Below are positions 53,221 to 64,000 of a stretch of DNA of 64,000 nucleotides, in pieces. Made by a program: the position numbers and the translations under genes. The stretch spans positions 5,470,501 through 5,534,500 of the forward strand of contig JBAIAC010000035.1 in NCBI GenBank assembly GCA_037349315.1. Reading direction: 5' to 3'. Below the pieces are notes generated by a model that was given only the letters and a program-made list of their open reading frames with translations, had not been told where the DNA came from and did no database searches. Every line of letters begins with the position of its first letter. The first letter of the stretch is position 1. The DNA is from Chelydra serpentina (Eukaryota; Chordata; Testudines; Chelydridae).

Positions 53221-55540
53221 TCTTAAAAGAGGTGTTCACAGAAAGTCTCCACACTGATGTTGATTTCCATAGCCGTGAGTTAAAAACAGGTTTTTCCTCT
53301 CCTAGCCTTTCAAAGGGTAGGAGACCTAAGCTCGTACCATCAAATGTTCTACGAGAATCATCCCAGAGACTCAGGAAAACAATCTTCACGTTCGCTCGTG
53401 AAAGCCAACACGTTCAGTTCCCAGATCACCCAACCCTACTGCCCCCACAGCGGGTACCCTCATTGGCCGTCTCAATACTGGGTGGGCACAGACTCGCCAT
53501 TCTAGATGGTCCCTCCCCATTACGGGTGAATCATGTTAGCAGAGCAGGGAGGAGAACTATGTACAGCTGCTGCTCACCCTGCAGCCTCTACGCCATCAAT
53601 AGATACAGGCTCCGGCTCCAGATCTTTCACCAGCAAAGAGCGTTAAACATACGTTTACAGAAACTTGAAGAAAACATTTCTCAGGTCTCTGTCTCACCAA
53701 TCCCCATTGTCCGTACTGTTAGCCCGCTGGGGTTGGGGCTGCCTACTTGGTTACTTATATGTAATGCCCTTACCACAGTGGGCCCCGTTCCGTCACTGCG
53801 GGTTCTTAAGCACTAGGGTAATAGAACTATACGGTGATGATCCATTGAACTGTTCCAGAAGGGACTGCCGCAAAAATTTGCAGAGTTGCTCCAAGATGGG
53901 ACAGGAGCTGCTGTATAATCGGGGATGTTGCTGCTCTAGATTCTGCTCTAGAATTACAGATGGTATTTCTGGCCTATGGTGGGATCTAAAATTGTCCTGG
54001 CAGGTAGACTGTTATTACGTAATCATTGTTGGTTAAATTAAACCAACAGATCTTTTTCCAACTTGGAAAGTTCTTGAACTGACAAATGGACATTGTGAAT
54101 CATGAGCAGTGGGTATTGGGGTCTGATAACTTGGCAGTTTTGAGTAGGTCAGACAAGCTTTTTTATGGAAATTTCAGATGAAAATGCATGAGTCTTTGCC
54201 AATTCTGACCTCTAAAGGGGTGTTGGAAGATGGGTACTGAGGGTACAATGTGTGTGCATGTGTAGACATTTTAGGGGTTTGAATCTCCAAAATTGTGTCT
54301 TATTCGAGGGGAGGGATCTTTTACAATACCTGTAGCTGCTTAGATTTCCTTTGATGGTTTTGGGAAAAGGGTGTGGTGCGTTTTTTCCACAGGTTTGGGG
54401 AGGCAATTAAACACACAATAGAATTCCATGTCATTTTGAAACTCAGAACACATGGTTTTCATTCCAGGCCTCTTTTGTGATGTCTGCAAAGTTGTATAAT
54501 TCATAAATCTCTAAGGTACAGACCTGGGACTTTTGTTGTTGTTTTTTTTGTTTGGTTGGTTTTTTTACTATGGAAATATGCAATGTACGTGAGGACTGGT
54601 GTCCAGATTGCTGAGTCTTGAAAGTAATTAGTAAGGGTTCTACAGTCATTGACATGTACAAGTTGCTATTTTATGGCATTTCTTTATGGCTGTGTTGCTT
54701 TGATTTTTTTTAAATTTATTTTATTTTGTAGCTTTCCTTGGGAGAGGGCTTTTTTCCCCCTCCAGAGAGAGTATATTGGAGGTATTTTTGTATCCTCTGT
54801 AATTTAAGAACCCCCAGGCTGTAGCTGGAGGGGAATGGTGGAAGAGAGTAGCCCCAAAGTATTAGACAGTCCACATAACCAAAACTCTCCATTACATGAG
54901 TGAAGGGGAAGGTCCAGTACTGTACAGTGCAGTACTCTACTTCCGTCACGGATATACAGAGTGACAGACCAAACACAGTGATACACACACCCCCAGCATG
55001 CAGCTCTTTGGGGGTATGTAAAAGGAGCTGTAGTAGGCTCCTTATCCTATCTGCAAGTCAGCCACTAGAGGATATCATCTCTCACTCATTCATACCCCCA
55101 CAAAGCCAGTGCAGAGGCTGTCAACACCTCTGAGACCGCAATGAATCAGTGCTACCTTGCCAGCTGACTGAGCATACCACATGGCACGTCCTGGCAGTTC
55201 CTGCCATCTCTAAACGAGATGGCTGCATCCTGTAACACATCTGACTAGTGCAAAGAACTGTGGCACACTCGACACTGGTGGCAGTGTCGTCCCTAGCACC
55301 CACACTAAACCAGCATGGTTGTAAATTCCCCTGGCACACACTGCCCGTAGCCTAGAAATCCTTTGGAGGATTAGTTCTGGGTTTCCTAATGTGGCTAGCA
55401 AAGGAAAGGAAGCAAACCAACGAATAGCTGGAGGAGGAAATAGCATCCAGTAATCAGCACTCCTGGGCCCCAGGGGTGGGTTTGTTGCAGATGGAGAGCG
55501 AGCTGCATTCAATGACTCCCACGCATTTAGTGCCCTGTAC
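53221..55540. other. No gene recognised
   Basis: AT-leaning in 54000-54750 with T-runs. No supported exon, RNA gene or clear repeat. Confidence 0.4.
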
Positions 55541-55815
55541 GGTGTGTGCGATTGTGCATGTGTGTTCCTTTGGGTGGGAGAGAGGCGTAGAGTACGCGGG
55601 TGTGCCTACATGTAGATTTGTGTCTGGGTGCATGTACGTACACACATGCCTGCGTGTGTACATACAGTTGCGTGTGTTCACAGTGTAAGCATCGTGTGCC
55701 TCCGTGTGTTCCTGTTTGTGCGCGTAGGTGGCACTGGGCTTGTGTGCGCCCGTGGGTATGTGTGCGTGGGCATAGCAGGTGTCCCCACTGGGGCATGTCT
55801 GCCTCTGTGTGTGCC
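55541..55815. repeat. Degenerate TG-rich (purine-pyrimidine alternating) tract
   Basis: 'gtgtgtgcgattgtgcatgt', 'gtgcatgtacgtacacacat', 'gtgtacatacagttgcgtgt' and 'gtgggtatgtgtgcgtgggc' show strong alternation of purine and pyrimidine over about 270 bp. It could adopt Z-DNA. Open frames here on both strands are by-products. Confidence 0.7.
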
Positions 55816-55994
55816 CGGATATCCTGACAGCTCTCACTTTAAATGTCCTGTGGCTCCCTGGGTGCAACCCCCAGCAAATATCCCACAGCAGAGACACTAA
55901 CAGGGATCCCTCCCTCCCAGGCCAGCCCTTGAGGGAACCGACACAAAAATATTGAAAACAAATCAGTGGGTCCCGCCTGCACCTTCCCTTCTCT

Positions 55995-57066
55995 GTTCCT
56001 CCCCTCCCTCTATGAGCCCCTTTCTATTCTCCCCATCACCCCCACCCTCCCCCTCCCCTCTGACCCCCTCTCTCTTCTGCCCATCACCCCCATCCTCCCC
56101 CTCCCCTCTGACCCCCTCTCTTCTTCCCATCAACCCCACCCTGCCCCTCCCCTCTGACCCCCTCTCTCTTCTGCCCATCACCCCCACTCCCCCTCCCCTC
56201 TGACCCCCTCTCTCTTCTGCCCATCACCCCCACCCTCACCCTCCCCTCTGACCCCCTCTCTCTTCTGCCCATCACCCCCACCCTGCCCCTCTCCTCTGAC
56301 CCCCTCTCTCTTCTGCCCATCACCCCCACCCTCCCCCTCCCCTCTGACCCCCTCTCTCTTCTTCCCATCACCCCCACCCTGCCCCTCCCCTCTGACCCCC
56401 TCTCTCTTCTTCCCATCAACCCCACCCTATCCCTCCCCTCTGACCCCCTCTCTCTTCTGCCCATCACCCCCACCCTCCCCCTCCCCTCTGACCCCCTCTC
56501 TCTTCTGCCCATCAACCCCACCCTGCCCCTCCCCTCTGACCCCCTCTCTCTTCTTCCCATCACCCCCACCCTGCCCCTCCCCTCTGACCCCCTCTCTCTT
56601 CGTCCCATCAACCCCACCCTACCCCTCCCCTCTGACCCCCTCTCTCTTCTGCCCATCACCCCCACCCTCCCCCTCCCCTCTGACCCCCTCTCTCTTCGTC
56701 CCATCAACCCCACCCTGCCCATCCCCTCTGACCCCCTCTCTCTTCTTCCCATCAACCCCACCCTATCCCTCCCCTCTGACCCCCTCTCTCTTCTTCCCAT
56801 CAACCCCACCCTCACCCTCCCCTCTGACCCCCTCTCTCTTCTTCCCATCAACCCCACCCTGCCCCTCCCCTCTGACCCCCTCTCTCTTCTGCCCATCACC
56901 CCCACCCTCCCCCTCCCCTCTGACCCCCTCTCTTCGTCCCATCAACCCCACCCTGCCCCTCCCCTCTGACCCCCTCTCTCTTCTGCCCATCAACCCCACC
57001 CTGCCCCTCCCCTCTGACCCCCCCTCCCTTCTGCCCATCACCCCCACCCTCCCCTGCCCCTCCCCT
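55995..57066 (-). repeat. C-rich minisatellite, 48-bp unit, about 21 copies
   Basis: The unit is marked by 'tctgaccccctctctcttct' then 'gcccatcacccccaccc' then 'tgcccctcccc'. Starts at 56343 and 56391 are 48 bp apart. Variable sites include cttctg/cttctt/cttcgt and catcacc/catcaacc, so units can be told apart. The period is a multiple of three, so the - strand open frame of 273 codons at 56084-56905 (repeating GRRERGSEGR) is a repeat artefact. Confidence 0.95.
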
Positions 57067-57360
57067 GCCCTAGGACCCCCTCCACCCCCACCCTGTCCCT
57101 CCGCTCTGATCCCCACTCCCTTCTGCCCATCACCCCCGACCTTCCCCTCCCCTCTGACCCCCTCTCTCTTCTGCCCATCACCCCACCCTTCCGTGCCCCT
57201 CCCCGGCCCTAGGACCCCCTCCCCTCCCTTCTGCCCATCACCCCCGCCCTTCCGTGCCCCTCCCCGGCCCTAGGACCCCCTCCCCTCCCTTCTGCCCATC
57301 ACCCCCGCCCTTCCGTGCCCCTCCCCGGCCCTAGGGCCCCCTCCCCTCCCTTCTGCCCAC
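57067..57360 (-). repeat. C-rich array with 61-bp units (about 3-4 copies)
   Basis: 'ttctgcccatcacccccgcc' followed by 'cttccgtgcccctccccggc' and 'cctaggaccccctcccctcc' recurs, with starts 61 bp apart (57229, 57290). It appears derived from the neighbouring 48-bp unit by insertion. It abuts the CpG island of the candidate gene. Confidence 0.85.
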
Positions 57361-57677
57361 CGCCCCCCGCCCCCCCGTCCCGGCGCACGCCGCCCCAGCC
57401 GCTCGCAGAGCGCGGTGCAGTGGGAGCGCGCGGGGCTCGCTGGCAGGAGCGGAGGGAGGAAAAGGAAGCGGGGCCGGAGCCTTCCCGGCGCACGGGGCCA
57501 GCGTCTCCTGCGGTGCGCGCTGCGAGCCGGCGGCTGCACAGCTCAGCGCGGGGCTCTGCGCCTGAACCCGCAGCCAGCGCGGACCTGCCCGGGCCAGGGG
57601 AGAGGGGACCCGGCTCCCGGCTCGCCTCCAGCCCCGGCCTTTTCCCGACGCCCCCTCCCCGGCACGGAGCGCTGGAA
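57361..57677 (+). promoter_or_regulatory. CpG island: candidate promoter and 5' UTR
   Basis: Dense CpG ('gcgcacgccgccccagccgc', 'gtgcgcgctgcgagccggcg') over about 320 bp, non-repetitive, GC-box-like stretches and no TATA box. It lies immediately upstream of an ATG with a signal-peptide-like reading frame. Typical of vertebrate housekeeping or receptor gene promoters. The transcription start cannot be placed by eye. Confidence 0.5.
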
Positions 57678-57735
57678 ATGAAGAGAGTTTGCACTTTGTC
57701 CCTCTGGCTCTGGATCGGGATCGTCTCGGAGGCAG
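57678..57735 (+). CDS. Candidate first coding exon: signal peptide of an unidentified secreted or membrane protein
   Basis: The ATG (context gctggaaATGa, purine at -3) starts MKRVCTLSLWLWIGIVSEA, with a basic N-terminus, a hydrophobic core and a small residue before the end, i.e. a convincing signal sequence of 19 codons. It is followed by a consensus donor 'ggcag|gtgagg' in phase 1. Phase-1 signal exons often precede Ig, EGF or similar extracellular modules. I do not recognise the protein and found no downstream exon in the window, so the first intron would exceed 6 kb. Reading through the donor into the intron gives a 945-codon frame that is an artefact of the 40-bp array. Confidence 0.45.
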
Positions 57736-57984
57736 GTGAGGCGCCGGGGCAGCCCCGGGGCGCGGGCGGGGCGGCGGGGCAGGAGGATGCTCTCGGCTGC
57801 GGGCTGGGCAGGGCAGGCGAGGGGCTGCCGGAGTCGGGACTCCCCCCTGCCCAGCTCTGCGCCCTGGGCGCGCTCCGCACCCAGCCTCTCCCGGCACCTC
57901 TCCAGGCGCGGGGCTCTGCCCCGGGGGCGCTGCCGCCGGCTCGGGGAGCCCAGCGCCTCTCGCAAATGGGCATGAGCCCTGCCC

Positions 57985-60100
57985 CCCCGCTCCCCATCAC
58001 CCCCCCGCTCCCCATCATTCCCCGCTCCCGGCGTCTGCTCCCCACCGCTCCCCATCATTCCCCCACCGTTCCCCATCATTCCCCGCTCCCGGCGTCTGCT
58101 CCCCACCGCTCCCCATCATTCCCCGCCCCCGGCGTCTGCTCCCCACCGCTCCCCATCACCCCCCCCCGCTCCCCATCATTCCCCGCCCCCGGCGTCTGCT
58201 CCCCACCGCTCCCCATCATTCCCCCCCCCGCTCCCCATCATTCCCCGCTCCCGGCATCTGCTCCCCACCGCTCCCCATCATTCCCCCACCGTTCCCCATC
58301 ATTCCCCGCTCCTGGCGTCTGCTCCCCACCGCTCCCCATCATTCCCCGCCCCCGGCGTCTGCTCCCCACCGCTCCCCATCATTCCCCGCTCCCGGCATCT
58401 GCTCCCCCCCGCTCCCCATCACCCCCCCCCCGCTCCCCATCATTCCCCGCCCCCGGCGTCTGCTCCCCACCGCTCCCCATCACCCCCCCACCACTCCCCA
58501 TCATTCCCCGCTCCCGGCGTCTGCTCCCCACCGCTCCCCATCATTCCCCGCTCCCGGCATCTGCTCCCCCCCGCTCCCCATCACCCCCCCCCGCTCCCCA
58601 TCATTCCCCGCCCCCGGCGTCTGCTCCCCACCGCTCCCCATCACCCCCCCCCGCTCCCCATCATTCCCCGCTCCCGGCATCTGCTCCCCACCGCTCCCCA
58701 TCACCCCCCCACCGCTCCCCATCATTCCCCGCCCCCGGCGTCTGCTCCCCCCGCTCCCCATCATTCCCCGCCCCCGGCGTCTGCTCCCCACCGCTCCCCA
58801 TCATTCCCCCACCGCTCCCCATCATTCCCCGCCCCCGGCGTCTGCTCCCCACCGCTCCCCATCATTCCCCGCTCCCCATCATTCCCCGCCCCCGGCGTCT
58901 GCTCCCCCCGCTCCCCATCATTCCCCGTCCCCGGCGTCTGCTCCCCACGCTCCCCATCACCCCCCCCCCCGCTCCCCATCATTCCCCGCCCCCGGCGTCT
59001 GCTCCCCACGCTCCCCATCACCCCCCCCCCCGCTCCCCATCATTCCCCGCTCCCGGCATCTGCTCCCCACCGCTCCCCATCACCCCCCCCCCATCATTCC
59101 CCGCCCCCGGCGTCTGCTCCCCCCCGCTCCCCATCATTCCCCGCTCCCGGCGTCTGCTCCCCCCGCTCCCCATCACCCCCCCCCCACCGCTCCCCATCAT
59201 TCCCCGCCCCCGGCGTCTGCTCCCCCCGCTCCCCATCATTCCCCCCCGCGTCTGCTACTCCGCTCCCCATCATTCCCCCCCGGCGTCTGTTACCCCCCCC
59301 GACCCCCATCATTCCCCCCCGCTCCCCATCACCCCCCCCGGCGGTTTGCTATCTCCCACCCCACACTCTCCATCACCCCCCCCCCCCCGGCGTCTGCTCC
59401 CCCCGCTTCCCATCATTCCCCCCGCTCTCCATCACCCCTCTCCCCAGCGGTCTGCTTACGCGCCCCCCCCTCCCTATCATCCCCCCCCCCGGCGTCTGCT
59501 CCCCCCGCTCCCCATCATTCCCCCCCGCTCTCCATCACCCCCCTCCCCAGCGGTCTGCTTACGCGCCCCCCCCCTCCCTATCATCCCCCCCCCCGGCGTC
59601 TGCTCCCCCCGCTCCCCATCACCCCCCCTCGCGGCGTCTGCTACCCTCCCCGCCCCCCTCCATCACACACCCCCCAGGCGTCTGCTACCCCCTCCGGGCT
59701 CCCCATCACCCCCCCCTGCGTCTGCTACCCTCCCCTCCACTCTCCATCGCACACACCCGGCGGTCTGCTTATGCCCACCGCCCACCGCTCCTCCTCACCT
59801 CCCCAGCGGTCTACTGCCCCTGGACCCCAGCCCCACTCCCCATTACTCCCTGGTGTCTGCCTCCCCCACTCCCCATTACCCTCCGGCGTCTGTCCCGCCT
59901 CTACCCATCACACCCTGGCAGTCTATTGCCACCCCATCGCTCCCCATCATTCCCCCGGCGGTCTGTCCCCACCTGCGTCCCATCGCTCCCCATCACCCCC
60001 GGACGGTGATCTGTCCTGCCCCAGCCCACTCCCTTGTCTGCCCCCCCTTGCTCCCCATCACCCCCTGGTGTCTGCTGCCCCCCACCCCAGGCCACCTTTT
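57985..60100 (-). repeat. C-rich minisatellite, about 40-bp unit, about 45 diverging copies
   Basis: The unit carries 'cccggcgtctgctcccca' then 'ccgctccccatcattcccc', with a second form in which 'catcacccccccc' replaces the last part. Homogeneous from about 58000 to 59250, then increasingly diverged with a (C)n-rich 3' part. If the signal-peptide exon is real, this array is in its first intron, starting about 250 bp past the donor. Confidence 0.92.
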
Positions 60101-60939
60101 ACTTTTAGCTGGCCCACCTTTGATAGTGGATACAAACCCAAAGAGGGACTGAGTTTGTCCCTCAGCCTGCCAGCAGAGGGCGCTCCCACGTGAAGGCGCT
60201 GTACCCAGCCATGGGTCAGCTGTGTGGAGTATGTCCCCTCAGCCTGGAGCTGGAGGACCAGGCTTGCACTGGCCCCCAGGCTGATGGACTGGCTGGGACC
60301 AGCTAGACCTTTCCCATGGCTGACCCCTGGGGTCCTGCGCTGCCCCCTCTTGTGGGATGCGGGTGTCTCACTTCACTGGTCTTTTAAAATGTTTTGCCCC
60401 GTTCTACCCCCAGCCACTCCCGCGTCAGGCACGTGGCGAGTGAGATGGGTCCGTGGCTAATCGGTACCCATGTCCGTGATCGGCATGGGAATGTGGCATG
60501 CTGTATCACGGGGGGGCAGCCTCTGGAGTCTTCTGTCCGCCTGGAGCTCTGGGGCCCTGGAATGGGGAGGGAGGAGCACTTTGATGGCTCGTTTATTTAC
60601 TTTTCCTAACGTCATTCATGAATTAGTCAATGTCTGTGCTGTGCTCTGCAGAGGGAAAAGGGCTCTGTTCGGGCATTATGAGACCCCTTCCAGTGCGGCC
60701 TCCCACAGACTCGGCACTAATTCGCTAGGCCCCCAGCTCGGTGGGCTCTGAATCACTTCTCTCTCCAACAGCACTTGGGGAGGGGGGGCAACGGGTGGTT
60801 TGGGCAGAGAGTTGAGTCCTTCTCCGGTCCCGTGGCCAGAGTACGAGGTCAGGTTGATACACGACCTACAGAGAGACCCAGGACTGCACAGCCCCCCCCA
60901 GGAAGCAGAACCCCTTACAGTCCTTTGGGTTGCTTGTCC
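60101..60939. other. No gene recognised
   Basis: Non-repetitive sequence after the array. I looked for an acceptor plus open exon continuing the signal-peptide frame in phase 1 and saw none with a recognisable module. Confidence 0.35.
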
Positions 60940-61735
60940 CCGAGGATGCTCCTGGGCAGTGTGACTGGTCCTATGGGTGCATCTAGGAGCAAAGCTGAGC
61001 TCACATAGCCAGAATGGAGTAGGTGCTGGCGTGATGGTGGTGAGCCCAGTGTGTGCCTCCAGCAGCGAAATGCTCTGGGCTGGCGTAGCCGTATCGGAGT
61101 GCTGGGAGAAGCCCACTCAATTCTTGGGTGTGTCTAGGAACAAAACATGCTGCCGGTATGGAGTGGTGCTAGGCCGGCACTTCAGGGACCACGCAGGTAT
61201 CAGGAGGCCAGATAGAGCAGGCTCTGGGCCGGTGGTGTCCGGATGGAGTGAACACTGGGACAGGGCGGCCGGGATAGAGCAGGCTGTGGGCTGGCACTGC
61301 CACAAGGGAGCAGGTGCCGGGCCAGTGCTTTTACTACACACATCGCTACAGCTCAAACGTGCAGTGTAACATCAGAGCGAGACCACACGGTAAATAATAG
61401 CGCAGGAAGCTTCAAAGGAGAGAGGATTAATTTCTGGATCATAAATAACCTTTTTTGTGTAACCTCAGCTTCATGACTCATCATTGCCCCGTTAGCGCTA
61501 ATGGCAGGCTTGTGGGTCTGACTTGCACTCTGAAATGAGGGGCAGGACAGAAGTCTAGAAGGGAATGTGCCGCACCAATGCAGGGAGCACCCGGCGCTGG
61601 GCTGTGCTACCAGGAAAGGTTGTACTGGGCCTAATGTTGCTGGGTTAGGGCACATCAGGTTGATGCTACTGGGACATAGAACGCATTGGCCTGTTGCTGC
61701 TGGAATGGAGCTTCCCAGCTGCAGTATGTCAGCAG
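60940..61735 (+). repeat. Very degenerate tandem repeat, unit roughly 50-60 bp
   Basis: Recurring wording: 'aatggagtaggtgctggcgt', 'tatggagtggtgctaggccg', 'gatggagtgaacactgggac', 'gatagagcaggctgtgggct', 'aagggagcaggtgccgggcc' and 'ctgctggaatggagcttcc'. The order is a purine-rich GGAG(T/C)A core, then (g)ctggg, then a G/C-rich link. An old array eroded by mutation. Confidence 0.55.
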
Positions 61736-64000
61736 ACGTTTTGTAGCACAGGTCTTTTGGTGGCATCTTGTAAAAGCGTCTTACAGCTGTTTCTTGAGTT
61801 CTTTCCTCTTGTCCTAGTGCTGAAGGCTTTGGTAAGCTGAGTTTCTGGCCCAATGACCACTGATGTGACGTGTGGGTTTCATTAACTGTTTGTACAGCAT
61901 TTCGAATCTGACGGGTGCTATATAAGGGCTAAATATTATTGTCAAGGAACAGGGAAATCTGCATACGAAACATGGGACTCTACCAAGGAACAGACGGCTT
62001 ATTTTTCAGTTCTGCCTAAGACCAAGGGTATCCTGGAGTGGAGCACAACAATGTGAAGTGTCCACAAACTCCTCACCACATTAGCCCCCATTAGACCAAT
62101 ATAATCATCTTCCTAATTGTAGGCAAATGCAGAGGCTTATCCTCCGAGAAACTGGAGTGTACCCTAAAGAGGGCACGCAGCTCACTTTGGATATAGGCAA
62201 GAGCTATTCTGTTCTATCCTGGTTGAGATCCCACACTCCTGACCAATTAGCTGATTGACTGATATAATTTGGTAAATGCAGCAGGTATCTGGGCTGGGGG
62301 TATCTGACTATCAGAGTTCATGGGTTAGGATTTCTAGACCCTCCTTTCTCACTGCAACATTCTCTTGGATCAGAAGCCGGGTTGAGTGTCAAAGGCGGTA
62401 AATCCGACATGGACAGATCTAAACTGCCACAAAAGAGAGCATCAGGGTCAGTGCAGCATATTTCCCTTTGGCAATGGATATTGCCTGGCGGGAATTGCAT
62501 AGGACTGGCGCCCCCACCGTTCTGAGTGGGTCTGGCCAGTGTAATAAGCTCCATGGGGGTGGAATGTTTGAAAGCTTAACCATCCTACTGACTGCTGCGG
62601 GGAAGGTCTACCTGACCAACCACTTGAGTCGCAGGAGGGGAGTTCCTGGACAGGACAGTCTGGCCAACTCATTAAGCTTTAGGGATTATCCTCTTCACGT
62701 TAGGATGTAAGCATCCAACCATCCCACTGATGGCCAGGATACACGTGCAGGAACAGAGTTATTCACTTTGACCAAAGTCCCTGACCCAGATTCCAAGAGC
62801 ATTCAGTCATCCCTCTGTTCGCATGCCATGGCAATGCAGCTCTAACGGCTCCGGCCTTGGCATGAGTGCGGCAGAGAGATGGTTGTGCCACCAGCATCTT
62901 GTGCGTGAAGCAGCTACATCCAGACTTCCTGGTTGTTAGTAATAACACCGGCCATTTCTGTAACGTCCTTCATGCAAAGACCCAAGAACGTGCAACGTTT
63001 AGACACGGATTTATTACCTCTACTTTAATTAACTACGTGGTGAATGCCATCAGTGTGCTCAAGATGAAGGAAGGCGTTCCAAGCATAAGGGAGGCAGGGA
63101 AGAAGACTACAAAGGGAGCACTGAGGAGACCAGGCTAGGTGGAGTAGGAACGTATGAGCGCAGTAGTAGAGGGCATAGGGGTAGAGCTATGCCTTGGGCC
63201 TTGAAAATGATGTAGAAATCACATCACCTCTCACTGTAGTGCAGCCCCCTCCAACACTATATAATACACTACACTCCAACGCTACATAATTCATTTCAAA
63301 AGGGGAGAGCATTTGTGATGAGCAAATGGCATGATCTAGTTGGGATGTGGCCGGAATACCAGAGCAAACACCCCCACTCCTGCAAAAACCGCCACAAGAT
63401 TGTTAATGCTTGTGGACCTTGGTTTGTAGGCCACACCTCCTGCAGCAGGGTGCCCCCTACCAGTGTGGGACAATACCAGCTCATAGGGAAGAGCTACCTA
63501 GGGGGTCACCAGCACCGCTTAGGTTTTTCTTGGAGGTCTCCCATCCGTGTGCTGACCAAGCTTGGCTCTGCTTGGGGCATGAGATCACAGCTCAGGGGGT
63601 TAGAATATCTCCCCGTCAGTTGTACGTTTTCCACTCCTGACCTCCTTGGCATGGGAAGCTACAAGGTGTCCCTGTTCTAACAGAATTGACAGGGGAGAAA
63701 GCTTGTGGTATTACCGCTCCCTGCAGGAATTTCTTGCAGAAGAGAAGGGAGAATTGACTTCCATGGGAACCACAACAAGAGGTGATGTCCTAATGAAGCT
63801 TACTGTTAAGCTGGCGCTAAGAGCCCAGTGCAGAAGGAACTTTACAGCGAGGATGGTGTGGGCTGCGGACGGGCATCAAGAAGGGGACTGCAGCCTTACC
63901 CAGCGTTTGTTTCTCCAGAAGATGCTTTGCAGGGATCTGGGAGAACGATCATGCTCAGAGCGAAGTGTTCCTTTGCAAAGCCGTTTCTGGGTGAAGGACC
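61736..64000. other. No gene recognised
   Basis: A MIR-type tail is visible near 61880-61940 ('ttgtacagcatttcgaatct', 'gggtgctatataagggcta'). Open frames (up to 121 codons, 63315-63680, +) show no domain. This may be intronic to the candidate gene starting at 57.68 kb. Confidence 0.4.

Noticed and set aside
52794..53816. 340-codon plus-strand open frame
   Set aside because: It contains an entire MITE with its target duplications (52973-53220), has no domain, and lacks splice or promoter support.
56084..56905. 273-codon minus-strand frame of repeating GRRERGSEGR
   Set aside because: Translation of the 48-bp (16-codon) minisatellite; no start context and no domain.
57315..60152. 945-codon plus-strand open frame
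   Set aside because: It reads from the CpG island through a consensus splice donor into a C-rich 40-bp array that simply lacks stop codons. Only the first 19 codons from 57678 look like protein.
1..64000. CRISPR array, integron or bacterial operon hypothesis for the tandem repeats
   Set aside because: The tandem arrays have no unique spacers between identical repeats, and the surroundings are introns, CR1 LINEs and CpG islands of a vertebrate genome.

Overview
The window looks like nuclear DNA from a sauropsid vertebrate, most probably a turtle. It has large introns and is dominated by interspersed repeats. At least ten pieces are CR1 LINEs, several ending in the sauropsid tail 'gggctagatggacc...ggtctgacccagtatggc'. 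Three complete or near-complete hAT-type DNA transposons can be bounded by inverted ends and 8-bp target-site duplications. There is also the repeat module 'cacgaaagcttatgc...ttagtctctaaggtgcca', a 1.2-kb TG...CA element beginning 'tgtgacgggttggatcacag' and many worn MIR/L2-like fragments, a mix I associate with turtles. There is no bacterial-style gene organisation and no CRISPR array. The species call rests on remembered repeat families; I could not search.

Only one gene can be assembled with confidence: a TRIM-family E3 ubiquitin ligase on the + strand (coding exons 26621-40229). Its six coding exons are 273, 96, 234, 20, 116 and 545 bp. All have consensus splice sites, and the joined frame is open for 427 codons. 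This is the classic class-IV TRIM layout (RING exon, 96 bp, ~234 bp, ~23 bp, 116 bp, PRY/SPRY exon), but the RING exon is short and no B-box is encoded. The likely promoter is a CpG-rich segment at about 24230-24526 with a direct and an inverted CCAAT box. A G-rich 57-bp minisatellite lies immediately upstream.

A second, less certain gene start lies at 57361-57735. It is a CpG island with an ATG and a 19-codon signal-peptide-like stretch ending at a phase-1 GTGAGG donor. It sits between two C-rich minisatellites (48/61-bp units upstream, 40-bp units downstream). I could not find its later exons or name it.

Layout: 1-23 kb is repeat-rich DNA with no gene I can support. 23.1-25.0 kb holds G-rich tandem arrays and a CpG promoter. 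25.3-40.2 kb is the TRIM gene with its repeat-filled introns. 40.2-55.5 kb is intergenic or 3' UTR, with hAT, SINE and LTR-like insertions. 55.5-60.1 kb holds a TG-rich tract, C-rich arrays and the candidate signal-peptide exon. 60.1-64 kb is intronic or intergenic. The long open frames over the tandem arrays (up to 945 codons) are artefacts of stop-poor GC-rich repeats, helped where the period is a multiple of three.
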